This document shows, in pieces, positions 1 to 7,434 of a DNA stretch of 23,613 nt. Positions within the stretch are counted from its first letter, which is position 1, and the number at the start of each line of letters is the position of its first letter. The stretch lies in the NCBI GenBank assembly GCA_046757965.1, contig JBHHZI010000037.1, forward strand, positions 1-23,613. Reading direction: 5' to 3'. Below the pieces are notes generated by a model. It was not told the DNA's origin, did not search any database, and worked only from the letters and a program-made list of their open reading frames with translations. Source of the DNA: JBHHZI01 sp046757965. GTDB taxonomy: Bacteria > Acidobacteriota > Polarisedimenticolia > SMYD01. A program made the position numbers and the translations under genes.

Positions 1-1809
1 GACGACCGACAGCTCGACCTCTGTGCCGGGGCCACCGTGGGCTGCGAGACTCCATGGGTCGGATGAGGCCTCGTCACCCGGGAGCAGGGTCCGGACCGTT
101 CTCGCCTCGACACATCCGGGTCCGGGCGGCCGGAGCCAGCCGCGCGAATCGGTGCCCGGGGCGGCCTGCCCACACCCGGTGTCAGCAGCCAGCAGGTAGT
201 AGAAGCCGCTCCCGGCCCCGGGCAACGGCTCGCTGTCATGCGCCTCGCCTGCGGTCAGACCACCCAGGAGGCAGGCGTGATCATACCCCCGCCCGGGAAC
301 CAGGGGGAGACGACCGCGAAGCAGCTCGAAGCGCCGGGCATCCGCCGGCAGCCAGTCGATGTGCGACGCCATGATGCCGCTCACCTCCAGCGTCGGCGCC
401 GGTCCCGCGGGGATCGCCACGCCGGCGAGGGCGTTCCCGGGGGCGCAGTCCCGATCGTCACCGACTCCGTCCCCGTCGCCATCTCCATCGCAGGCATCTC
501 CCTGGCCATCGGCATCCCGGTCCTCCTGGCCGGGATTGAACAGGCCGGGGCAGTTGTCCGTGTCCGGCCCGATGCCGTCGCCGTCGTCCAGGGACGCTGA
601 CGGCGCCGCGGGAACCGGCGCCAGGACCGGAGTGGACGGACCCGGGGCGCTGCCGTCCGACGGACGGGCCGGGGTCTCGACGCCGGCCCCGGTCTCGTCG
701 ATGCCGGTGCCGCTCTCGCCCGACTCTTCCGTCCCGGCATCGTCTGCCTCCTCCCGGTCGTCCTCTCCGTCGGGCGTCGGGTCACACGCATCACCCTGGC
801 CATCCCCGTCCAGATCGGATTGATCGGCATTGAACTGTTCCGGACAGTTGTCCTCGGCGTCGACCACGCCGTCCTCGTCACCATCCCGGGTCTCGTCGTC
901 GTCCGGGTTCTCGTCGAGGGTCACCGACTCACTGTTGGCGGAGAAGTACAGCGACGTCAAATTCCCCGCATAGGTCATCTTCAGGACGAACGTGGCACGC
1001 GAGGCGCCGGCGAGGGCCGGATGCGTCAGCGGGATCTCCGCCCGCGTGCTGGAGATATCCATCTCCTGGACCAGACGCGCCCCGCCGGACAGCGCCCCGT
1101 CGGTCGGACCCGCACCGGGATAGGCGTAGAGCTGGTATCCCACCAGTCCCACCGGCGCCCCGTCCGTCACCACATACCCGCGCGCCTGATCCCACTCGAC
1201 GACGATCCGGTCGGCGTCCTCCTGCACGATGGAGGGGACGGGAATCGGGGCCAGACCGCCGATCGGTCCCGCTCCCGTGCGGAGAACCTGCCCGGAGGTG
1301 AATCCCGACAGCGGTTCGAAGCAGGCCTCCTGCCGGTTTCCGCGGTGGCAGTTCACCATGGTGGAATCCCCGTTCTCCCCGTGGGTGATGATCTGGGACT
1401 GCACGCCGTAGTAGCCCACATGAGCGGCTGTGTCCGGCTGCAGGACACCGTCCCAGGCGACGAAGAAGGCCATCCCGACCTGGCCCCGGGTGGCGGGAAA
1501 GTTCCCCGTCTGCGTGGCATCGGTCTGATACATGCCTCTCTTGGGCCGGAAACGGGGATGACCGTCGAGAACCGAGGGCGGCATGTTGATCTCCACCACC
1601 GGGACGACGTGGTAGATCCGGTACGACAGGCCACAGGGTTGCTGGCCGTGGCGGCAGCCGAACAGGTCCGAGGGCACATCCAGAACCGCGGCCTCGACGA
1701 TCTCGCCGGGCCCCTGGGCGCGCACCGGGATCCCGGCACCCCAGCTCATCCAGGCGACACAGGCCAGCCCGACGACCCACGCGCGGCATCGACGGGTTGA
1801 GCGCCGCAT
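1..1809 (-). CDS. Secreted protein with thrombospondin type-3 (Ca-binding) repeats, 3' end beyond window
   Basis: The frame is open from an ATG at 1809 to the window edge (603 codons, no stop), so the C-terminus is missing. A basic N-terminus followed by a hydrophobic stretch and V-R-A-Q near residue 32 looks like a signal peptide, so export is inferred. Residues about 40-300 are a domain I do not recognise. Two Asp/Gly/Asn-rich TSP3-type blocks follow, at about 309-343 and 408-455, with the D-x-D-x-D-G and D-N-C-P-x-x-x-N patterns that bind calcium in this family. They are separated by an acidic, Pro/Ser-rich linker. The region after 456 contains a Y-D-H-A-C-L...G-F-Y-Y-L-L pattern of a style I associate with secreted Acidobacteriota proteins (recollection, not a search). 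It lies 47 bases downstream of mutS2 and may be read with it. The exact role is unknown; a surface or extracellular structural protein is likely. Confidence 0.8.
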   Translation of the reverse strand, partial: MRRSTRRCRAWVVGLACVAWMSWGAGIPVRAQGPGEIVEAAVLDVPSDLFGCRHGQQPCGLSYRIYHVVPVVEINMPPSVLDGHPRFRPKRGMYQTDATQTGNFPATRGQVGMAFFVAWDGVLQPDTAAHVGYYGVQSQIITHGENGDSTMVNCHRGNRQEACFEPLSGFTSGQVLRTGAGPIGGLAPIPVPSIVQEDADRIVVEWDQARGYVVTDGAPVGLVGYQLYAYPGAGPTDGALSGGARLVQEMDISSTRAEIPLTHPALAGASRATFVLKMTYAGNLTSLYFSANSESVTLDENPDDDETRDGDEDGVVDAEDNCPEQFNADQSDLDGDGQGDACDPTPDGEDDREEADDAGTEESGESGTGIDETGAGVETPARPSDGSAPGPSTPVLAPVPAAPSASLDDGDGIGPDTDNCPGLFNPGQEDRDADGQGDACDGDGDGDGVGDDRDCAPGNALAGVAIPAGPAPTLEVSGIMASHIDWLPADARRFELLRGRLPLVPGRGYDHACLLGGLTAGEAHDSEPLPGAGSGFYYLLAADTGCGQAAPGTDSRGWLRPPGPGCVEARTVRTLLPGDEASSDPWSLAAHGGPGTEVELSVV

Positions 1810-1856
1810 GTCTGTCCCGGACACGGCGCCCAGAGTACCACGGAGGTGGCCGCCGC

Positions 1857-4280
1857 TCACCCGTCGAGTCTCGCCATGGTGACCCCTTCCCCGCCTTCCG
1901 CCGGCGTGCCGGCGCGAATCTCCCCCACCGAGGGGTGGGAGGACAGCGCCTGCCGGACAGCCTGTCGCAGGCGGCCCGTGCCGTGGCCGTGAATGATCCG
2001 CAGGTGGCGGCGTGGCGTCATCAGGGCCCGGTCGATGAATCGTTCCAGGGCTTGCAGCGCCTCGTCGACGCGCTTGCCGATGAGGCGAAGTTCCTGCGGC
2101 TCATCGGTGTCTTCCTCCTCGGGCACAGCCGCACCGCCGGGCACCGCCTTCTGCCGCCCGGGTGCGAGCCGGGTGACGTCGGCCCGGCCCACCGTCCAGA
2201 GGCTCCGCCCCACCCGGACCGCGACCCGCCCGCGGCTGTCCAGCTTCTCGACGATGGCCTCCGTTCCCAGTGCGCGAACCATGACCCTCTCACCGGGCCG
2301 CAGTTCGCCGGGCTCCGGCCCCGCGGCGTCGATCGCGGGCGAGGACGTCGACGGGCGCCCGGTGCCGGTGCGACGCGAGAACTCGGCACGGGCACGCGAG
2401 GCGGCGCGCTGGAGCGCCTGCTGCTCGACCGTCCGGTCGAGCTTCCTGACAGCTCGCTCGATCGCCGTCTCGAGGCGAGCCCGGGCGGCCTCGCGCACGT
2501 CGCGGAGCTCGCGCTGGTGATCTTCAGCGCGGCGGCGGCTCTCCCGTCTCGCAGCCTCCGCCGCCACCCGGGCATTCTCCAGCTCCTGCGCCAGGGCCTC
2601 GCGTTCTCGCGACAGGTCACCAGTCAGCTCGGCGAGACGCGCGATGTATCGCGACGTGACCTGTCCCTGCTGCGAGACCAGGCCCCGTGCTGATGCCACG
2701 ATCTCGGCGCGCAGGCCGAGACGCTCGGCGACGTCGATGCCGCTGGACTGCCCCGCCACGCCCCGGACCAGCCGGTACGTCGGCGCCATGCGCTGGGTGT
2801 CGAATTCCACCGCCGCGTTGACGACACCGTCGGTGGTCTCCGCGTACGCCTTCAGCCCGTTGTGATGAGTCGTGACGATGACCATGGCGCCCCGCGCCCG
2901 CAAGAAGTCCACCACCGCGATGCCGAGCGCCGTCCCCTCTTCCGGATCAGTTCCGGTGCCGAGTTCATCGACGAGAACGAGCGCCGGGGGACGGAGATGG
3001 TCCGTCATGCGGGCCAGCTCCCGCATGTGGGAAGAGAACGTGGACAGATTGGCCTCGATGGACTGATGATCCCCTATGTCGGCGAGAACCTGGCCATACA
3101 CGGGCAGGACGGCCTGCCTGGCGAGGACCGGCAGGCCGCTCTGGTTCATCAGGACAGCGATGCCGATGGTCTTCAGCGCTACCGTCTTCCCCCCGGTGTT
3201 CGGACCGGACAGGGTCAGCACGCTGTCCCCACCGGTGAGACGAACGTCGATGGGAACCGCGCGACGGCTCGCGGCGCGCAGAGCCGCCTCCAGGACCGGA
3301 TGGCGAACCCCGGTCAGGATCAACTCAGCCGGGCCGGCCGATCTGGCCGGGGCGCCACCGAGATCACGGGCGAGGCGGGACGCAGCGCCCAGCACATCGA
3401 TGTCGGCCACCACGTCGGCGGCCTCGGTCAGCGCGCCTCGCGCCTCGCTCGCCAGACCCGTGAGAGATCTCAAGACGCGACGCTCGGCAGCTCGTTCCTC
3501 CTCCCCGAGCCGCACCAGCTCGTTGTTCAGCGGCACCGTCTCGAGCGGTTCGACGAACAGCGTCTGACCGCTGGCGGACGTCCCGTGGACGATCCCGTTC
3601 CTGGCTCCGGCGCTGTCCGCCCGGACCGGGATCACGAACCGGTCGTTCCGCTGGGCAATGTAATCATCCTGGAGGATCCGTTCGCCGCGCGAGAGATCGA
3701 TCTGATGGGAGAGCTGTTCGCGCAGACGCGCCGTCGCCGCCGCCCGGCGGCGACGGATCGACCGGATCTGGGGGCTGGCCGCGTCCTCGACCCGCCCGTC
3801 CGGAGACAGTGCGCATGCGATCGCCGTCACCAGTGGTCCCATCTCGCCGACGTTCTCGAACCAGCCGGCCAGTTGCGGCGCGAGGTCGGCCAGCGCACCC
3901 AGAGCTGACCGGATCGCCTCCGCGGTCCGGCCGAGGCGCGCAAGATTGAGCAACTCCATCGCGTCGAGAGCCGCGCCAGGGAGTGCGAGACGGGACAGCG
4001 CGGCATCCGGCAGCTCGATGGCCTCGAACGGAAGTCGAGCACCCTGGGCCTCGACGAGCAGCATCTCCCGCAGGCAATCTCCCCGGCGGGCCACCTCCCG
4101 GGCATCACCCGAAGGACGCAGTGCACGGGCTCTCCGGCGCCCCAGCGGAGTCATGGCGCGAGCCGCCACCATGTCGAGAACCGCGGGGAACTCGAGGGCC
4201 TTCAGATCGAAGGCAGCAGGCGCGCCATCGCCCGCATCTCTCATCCGGCCCGGAATCGGGCCGTCGTCACGAGTGCCCAT
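1857..4280 (-). CDS. mutS2: Endonuclease MutS2 (MutS family ATPase with Smr domain)
   Basis: MutS2 proteins are dimeric ATPases that act on branched DNA or collided ribosomes, depending on the species. Unlike MutS they lack the mismatch-recognition domain. From the start used here (807 aa) the N-terminal core and clamp occupy about 10-330. The Walker A motif GPNTGGKT is at about 359-366 and Walker B (V-D-E-L-G-T-G-T-D) at about 437. A long charged coiled coil follows (about 505-620), then a C-terminal Smr nuclease-like domain with I-I-H-G-H-G-T-G-R-L-R. The usual Smr L-D-L-R-G motif reads L-R-L-I-G-K-R. The start is uncertain. ATG 4280 overlaps the pgsA stop by 14 bases, ATG 4244 falls just after it, ATG 4313 lies deeper in pgsA, and none has a clear Shine-Dalgarno. 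The family normally begins about 10-15 residues before the F-D-L-K-A-L-E-F segment, which favours 4244 or 4280. The identification is secure. Confidence 0.95.
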   Translation of the reverse strand: MGTRDDGPIPGRMRDAGDGAPAAFDLKALEFPAVLDMVAARAMTPLGRRRARALRPSGDAREVARRGDCLREMLLVEAQGARLPFEAIELPDAALSRLALPGAALDAMELLNLARLGRTAEAIRSALGALADLAPQLAGWFENVGEMGPLVTAIACALSPDGRVEDAASPQIRSIRRRRAAATARLREQLSHQIDLSRGERILQDDYIAQRNDRFVIPVRADSAGARNGIVHGTSASGQTLFVEPLETVPLNNELVRLGEEERAAERRVLRSLTGLASEARGALTEAADVVADIDVLGAASRLARDLGGAPARSAGPAELILTGVRHPVLEAALRAASRRAVPIDVRLTGGDSVLTLSGPNTGGKTVALKTIGIAVLMNQSGLPVLARQAVLPVYGQVLADIGDHQSIEANLSTFSSHMRELARMTDHLRPPALVLVDELGTGTDPEEGTALGIAVVDFLRARGAMVIVTTHHNGLKAYAETTDGVVNAAVEFDTQRMAPTYRLVRGVAGQSSGIDVAERLGLRAEIVASARGLVSQQGQVTSRYIARLAELTGDLSREREALAQELENARVAAEAARRESRRRAEDHQRELRDVREAARARLETAIERAVRKLDRTVEQQALQRAASRARAEFSRRTGTGRPSTSSPAIDAAGPEPGELRPGERVMVRALGTEAIVEKLDSRGRVAVRVGRSLWTVGRADVTRLAPGRQKAVPGGAAVPEEEDTDEPQELRLIGKRVDEALQALERFIDRALMTPRRHLRIIHGHGTGRLRQAVRQALSSHPSVGEIRAGTPAEGGEGVTMARLDG

Positions 4281-4857
4281 TGCTCGGGTCGGACGCCAGG
4301 TGGGTGGCGGCATGCCAGGCGTAATGCAGACCGGATCCGATGGTCGCCACCAGGCAGGCCGTGATGCACAGCATGCGCATCACCGCCGAGTCGATGGCCA
4401 GGGCGTTGAAGAGAAGAAAAAAGGAAACCGTGGCCACCTGGGAGACCGTGGCGAGCTTGCCGGGAAGAGTCGGCGGGAATCGCCGCACGTTGAGAGCCAG
4501 GTTGAACAGCAGGGCGACCAGCACGATGATCAGGTCTCTGCCGATCACCAGCACGGCCAGCCAGATGGGCAGTTGATTCGCCGGGTGAAACCGCGGCAGG
4601 GATGCCATCGGAGGAAGCGACAGGACAACGAACGCGGCGGTCATCAGGAGCTTGTCCGCCATGGGGTCGAGAAACGCACCCAGGGCCGTCTTCTGACCGG
4701 TGGTACGCGCGATGAGACCGTCCAGTGCATCGGTGACCCCGGCGACCACGAAGATGGCAAGCGCCCAGCGGGCCTGTCCGTACAGGACCGCCACCACGAG
4801 AAACGGGATCAGGACCATCCGGAACAGCGAGAGCTGATTGGGCAGGGTCATTCCCAT
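4267..4857 (-). CDS. pgsA: CDP-diacylglycerol--glycerol-3-phosphate 3-phosphatidyltransferase
   Basis: This integral membrane enzyme makes phosphatidylglycerol phosphate from CDP-diacylglycerol and glycerol-3-phosphate, the committed step to phosphatidylglycerol and cardiolipin. The 196-aa length is normal for the family. The CDP-alcohol phosphotransferase signature D-G-x2-A-R-x8-G-x3-D-x3-D is complete: D-A-L-D-G-L-I-A-R, then G-A-F-L-D-P-M-A-D-K. The N-terminal T-L-P-N-Q-L-S-L-F-R also fits PgsA, and several hydrophobic segments follow. The start at ATG 4857 is supported by a purine-rich site (GAGGAGAGGG at 4868-4877) 10 bases upstream; an ATG two codons later is possible. Its 3' end overlaps or abuts mutS2. 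Other CDP-alcohol phosphotransferases share the motif, but length and N-terminus favour PgsA. Confidence 0.93.
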   Translation of the reverse strand: MGMTLPNQLSLFRMVLIPFLVVAVLYGQARWALAIFVVAGVTDALDGLIARTTGQKTALGAFLDPMADKLLMTAAFVVLSLPPMASLPRFHPANQLPIWLAVLVIGRDLIIVLVALLFNLALNVRRFPPTLPGKLATVSQVATVSFFLLFNALAIDSAVMRMLCITACLVATIGSGLHYAWHAATHLASDPSNGHS

Positions 4858-4867
4858 GACGGCGGCA

Positions 4868-4877
4868 CCCTCTCCTC
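4868..4877 (-). promoter_or_regulatory. Ribosome binding site of pgsA
   Basis: The minus strand reads GAGGAGAGGG, 10 bases before the pgsA ATG at 4857. This sits in the 111-base gap between pgsA and the upstream membrane-anchored gene, where I see no other clear element. Confidence 0.5.
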
Positions 4878-4968
4878 GTCGTCTTCAGGCCATCCCGGGC
4901 ACAGGTTCCGGGCGCGTCTCGAACCCGTCTGGGCCGGGTCGGTCCGCCAGGGGCGCGGACGCGTCGGA

Positions 4969-5931
4969 TCAGTCGGTCATGTCGACCGAACCGGTCTGCA
5001 GGATGAACACGAGACCCTGCGCCAGCAGATTTCCCGCGTGGGCTTCCCGTAGCTGCGCGACCTGGTCCGGACCCAGGATGATATCCGCGAGAAAAACACC
5101 GGAGATCTTGTTCACCTTCACCACCAGGGGGTTGTCGCCGAGGGCCCTGGCCACGTCCTTGGAGAGTCCTGACTTCTTCTTGCCCGAATCCTTCGCCCTG
5201 ACGACATAGCGGGCGACGGGAACACGGGCCACGATCTTCGGATCGATCACGGTCTCGTCGTAGACCAGCTGCCCGTCTTCGGTGAGAACCCTGGGGAAGA
5301 GCGCCGCCTGGAGGCTGGTCCCGCTGGCATCGAAGACGACGCTCGTATGGTCTCCACCGTCACCCGGATCGATCACAGGGGCCAGGGGCTCTCCTTTGCC
5401 CCTCATAGTGCGCACGAAGCCGCTCACGGACGTCTTGCCCGCCAGGGGAATCGTGTAGGTCGCGTTCAACGTGGTGTTGGCGATCTTGCCGATCTCCCGC
5501 TTCCGGGTCTTGGGAATCACCTTCTTCAGCGCGGCCTCCAGATCCGGATGTCCCGCCAGCCGCTGCTCGCCGTCCAGATTGATCCCACGGACGAGACGGT
5601 ACAGAGCGTTGTCGGCCTTCTTGTTGGCTTCATCGATGGACTTGATCTTCGCATGGCTGCTGCCGAAGCGCACCGTATCGTAGGTTGCCACGACGTGCAC
5701 CTGGGCGAACCCGTAGCCCCAGTCGATGAAACCGGTGGCGACCCTTTCCGTGTACGGTGCCAGCGTCCGGGCAGACAGCGATTCGTCGCCGAAAGATGAC
5801 TTCATCGTGACCAGCGCCAGGAGAAATATAATCGCCACACCGGCGAGATACATCCGTGAGTTGGGCGAATCCATGCCGCCTCGCATCATGTCCGCGTTCC
5901 ATTCGTCATCAGATCCCTCATGGGTGGTCAT
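4969..5931 (-). CDS. Membrane-anchored LPP20-like protein
   Basis: The protein has 320 aa. An acidic N-terminus of about 26 residues is followed by one hydrophobic segment (about 27-43), then a soluble domain that would face the periplasm. Two parts resemble the LPP20 lipoprotein family as I know it. One is a helical stretch with A-K-I-K-S-I-D-E-A-N-K-K-A-D-N-A-L (about 95-115). The other is a C-terminal domain with A-L-F-P-R-V-L-T-E-D-G-Q-L-V-Y and later G-D-N-P-L-V-V-K-V. Family members are usually lipoproteins with a lipobox cysteine. Here I see no lipobox, so anchoring is by an uncleaved helix. It begins 16 bases after the hfq stop, so it is probably in the miaA-hfq operon. In-frame ATGs at 5889, 5886 and 5874 are alternative starts. 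Function is unknown; homologues are envelope or flagellum-associated in some bacteria. Confidence 0.78.
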   Translation of the reverse strand: MTTHEGSDDEWNADMMRGGMDSPNSRMYLAGVAIIFLLALVTMKSSFGDESLSARTLAPYTERVATGFIDWGYGFAQVHVVATYDTVRFGSSHAKIKSIDEANKKADNALYRLVRGINLDGEQRLAGHPDLEAALKKVIPKTRKREIGKIANTTLNATYTIPLAGKTSVSGFVRTMRGKGEPLAPVIDPGDGGDHTSVVFDASGTSLQAALFPRVLTEDGQLVYDETVIDPKIVARVPVARYVVRAKDSGKKKSGLSKDVARALGDNPLVVKVNKISGVFLADIILGPDQVAQLREAHAGNLLAQGLVFILQTGSVDMTD

Positions 5932-5947
5932 CGGCTGCGCGCTGGTC

Positions 5948-6292
5948 TCATGCGCCCGGTTCCGTCTTCGCCGCCCGGTTCGTCGCGTCAGGTGCCTCGC
6001 CCCGGGACGTCTCGGCCCGGTTGCTCTTGCCCGTCATCTGGATCCTGTTGTTGAAACCGCTGCGGGAGCGAGCACCCGGCGCTGCCGGATTCCGGCCCAC
6101 GGTGGCGATGGCATGCTTGAACACGATCTGCTCACCATGGGACGAATCAAGCAGCACCGTGAACTTGTCGAACGACTTGATCCGGCCGGTGAGACGACGT
6201 CCGTTGTTGAGAAACACGGCGACCCGGATCTTCTCCCGTCGTGCCCGGTTGAAGTACTCGTTCTGGATGTTCGGTGCCGCGACGTCTTCCAT
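5948..6292 (-). CDS. hfq: RNA chaperone Hfq with extended C-terminal tail
   Basis: Hfq forms a hexameric Sm-like ring that binds U-rich and A-rich RNA and helps small RNAs pair with mRNAs. The protein is 114 aa. Sm1 spans about 9-50: N-I-Q-N-E-Y-F-N at the proximal face, a basic rim R-x-R-R-E-K, then K-S-F-D-K-F-T-V-L-L. Sm2 reads Q-I-V-F-K-H-A-I-A-T-V; the usual Y-K-H is F-K-H here, a conservative change. Residues 66-114 form a Gly/Arg/Asn-rich, probably disordered tail. ATG 6292 is chosen because GAGGAG lies 8 bases upstream (6301-6306). The upstream in-frame ATG at 6403 lies inside miaA and would add unrelated residues. It follows miaA by 23 bases, the classical order in Proteobacteria. 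Confidence 0.95.
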   Translation of the reverse strand: MEDVAAPNIQNEYFNRARREKIRVAVFLNNGRRLTGRIKSFDKFTVLLDSSHGEQIVFKHAIATVGRNPAAPGARSRSGFNNRIQMTGKSNRAETSRGEAPDATNRAAKTEPGA

Positions 6293-6300
6293 CCCACGAA

Positions 6301-6306
6301 CTCCTC
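6301..6306 (-). promoter_or_regulatory. Strong Shine-Dalgarno that fixes the hfq start
   Basis: The minus strand reads GAGGAG, 8 bases before ATG 6292, in the short gap between miaA and hfq. It rules out the longer reading from 6403. Confidence 0.7.
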
Positions 6307-6315
6307 GAAAATCGA

Positions 6316-7248
6316 TCACACCAGGGCCAGCGCGGCCCGGAGCGTCGAGTCGGGCTGGAGGCCGACCCGCAGCCAGTGGACATTCTCTTCCCGACGGAAC
6401 CACGTCATCTGGCGCCGGGCATAGCGAATCGTGGCCCGCGTTGTCGATTCGATGGCTTCCTGTTCTGACATCCTTCCTTCCACGACCTCCAGCGCCTGGC
6501 GATACCCGATCGCCTTGAACGCATTCGCCCGGGCGGGGATTCCACTGGCGACGAGTCCCCGGACCTCTTCCACGAGACCGGCCGCGAAGAACCGTAACAC
6601 GCGGCTTCCTATCCTCCGGCGCAACTCGTCCCGGTCACAGGCCAGGCCAATCTTGACACATGCGACCCGATCTTTCCCGCGCCAGCCCTGTCCGGCCTGG
6701 GCATCGAGATGATCCGACAGGCTTCGCCCGGAGACCAGCAGGACCTCCAGGGCTCGCACGATGCGCTGGACGTCCCGAGGACCGACACGGCGCGCGGCCA
6801 CCGGATCGAGGCGTTCGAGCATCCTGTGCAGGAATTCCGGTCCCCGGCGGTCGCGGATGGCGCCCAGACGCCTCCGCAGCCCGGGGTGCCTCCGTGGCCC
6901 GTGGAACAACCCGCGGAGCAGAGACCGCACGTAAAGACCGGACCCGCCCACCAGGAACGGACGCCGGCCGGTCCCGCGGATCTCGGTGATGGCCGTCTCG
7001 GCAGCACGTACGAAATCTCCCGCCGAGAAATCGTCACGGGGGTCGACCACATCGACGAGAAAGTGCGGCACCCGCCGCCGTTCGGCCGGAGTCGGCTTCG
7101 CCGTGCCTCGATCAAAACCCCGGTAGACCTGCATCGCATCCGCACTCACAATCGCCCCCTCGCATCGGTCGGCCAGTTCCAGAGCCAGTGCGCTCTTGCC
7201 GACCGCGGTCGGTCCGACGACGACCACGAGCGGGAGAGGTGCGCTCAT
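6316..7248 (-). CDS. miaA: tRNA dimethylallyltransferase
   Basis: MiaA transfers a dimethylallyl group to A37 of tRNAs that read U-starting codons. From ATG 7248 the protein has 310 aa, normal for the family. The P-loop G-P-T-A-V-G-K-S is at about 12-19. The substrate motif reads S-A-D-A-M-Q-V-Y-R-G-F-D-R-G-T-A-K-P (Ala where Ser is usual after the Asp). Also present are G-G-S-G-L-Y-V-R, the D-V-Q-R-I-V-R-A-L-E-V helix, A-I-G-Y-R-Q and the C-terminal R-R-Q-M-T-W-F-R. The start at 7248 overlaps the stop of a 32-codon ORF by ATGA, so translational coupling is likely; it has no good Shine-Dalgarno of its own. An in-frame ATG at 7281 would add 11 residues. hfq follows. Confidence 0.95.
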   Translation of the reverse strand: MSAPLPLVVVVGPTAVGKSALALELADRCEGAIVSADAMQVYRGFDRGTAKPTPAERRRVPHFLVDVVDPRDDFSAGDFVRAAETAITEIRGTGRRPFLVGGSGLYVRSLLRGLFHGPRRHPGLRRRLGAIRDRRGPEFLHRMLERLDPVAARRVGPRDVQRIVRALEVLLVSGRSLSDHLDAQAGQGWRGKDRVACVKIGLACDRDELRRRIGSRVLRFFAAGLVEEVRGLVASGIPARANAFKAIGYRQALEVVEGRMSEQEAIESTTRATIRYARRQMTWFRREENVHWLRVGLQPDSTLRAALALV

Positions 7249-7343
7249 CCGCACGACCCGATCATCCGCACCATGAGCCATGCAAACAGCAACGCCGCAC
7301 CCACCAGCAGGCCCCGTCTCCGATCGCGGCCACCGGAACTCAT
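7245..7343 (-). CDS. Candidate 32-aa single-pass membrane peptide coupled to miaA
   Basis: This small ORF runs from ATG 7343 to a TGA at 7245-7247. It encodes 32 residues: a basic head (R-D-R-R-R at 6-10), one hydrophobic helix (about 11-24, G-L-L-V-G-A-A-L-L-F-A-W-L-M) and a short tail ending S-C-G. The stop overlaps the preferred miaA start by ATGA. That is the same coupling seen at folB/spoIID and purM/purN nearby, which argues that the ORF is translated. Against it, no strong Shine-Dalgarno precedes ATG 7343, and short hydrophobic ORFs arise by chance in GC-rich DNA. I recognise no family. It could instead be a leader peptide for miaA. Confidence 0.45.
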   Translation of the reverse strand: MSSGGRDRRRGLLVGAALLFAWLMVRMIGSCG

Positions 7344-7404
7344 CCCGGCCACCGGCGCCCGGGACACAGGCCCCGAGGGCCGGTCACCCCGGGCTGAACC
7401 GCGG

Positions 7405-7434
7405 ATGTTAACGGGGGATTTCAACGACTGTCAA
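7405..7434 (-). promoter_or_regulatory. Possible sigma70-type promoter for the small ORF-miaA-hfq group
   Basis: On the minus strand a perfect TTGACA (7429-7434) is followed after 18 bases by TAACAT (7405-7410, four of six consensus positions). The -35 overlaps the last codons of the spoIID-like gene, so transcription would start in the 77-base gap before the small ORF. A GGCCC/GGGCC mini-hairpin lies in the leader (about 7369-7381). Confidence 0.4.

Noticed and set aside
2862..3908. Long plus-strand frame opposite mutS2
   Set aside because: It is a GC-rich antisense shadow of mutS2; the product is Arg/Gly/Gln-rich with no domain and no ribosome binding site.
5948..6403. 151-aa version of Hfq
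   Set aside because: The extra 37 residues overlap miaA and are unlike Hfq; a strong ribosome binding site precedes ATG 6292.
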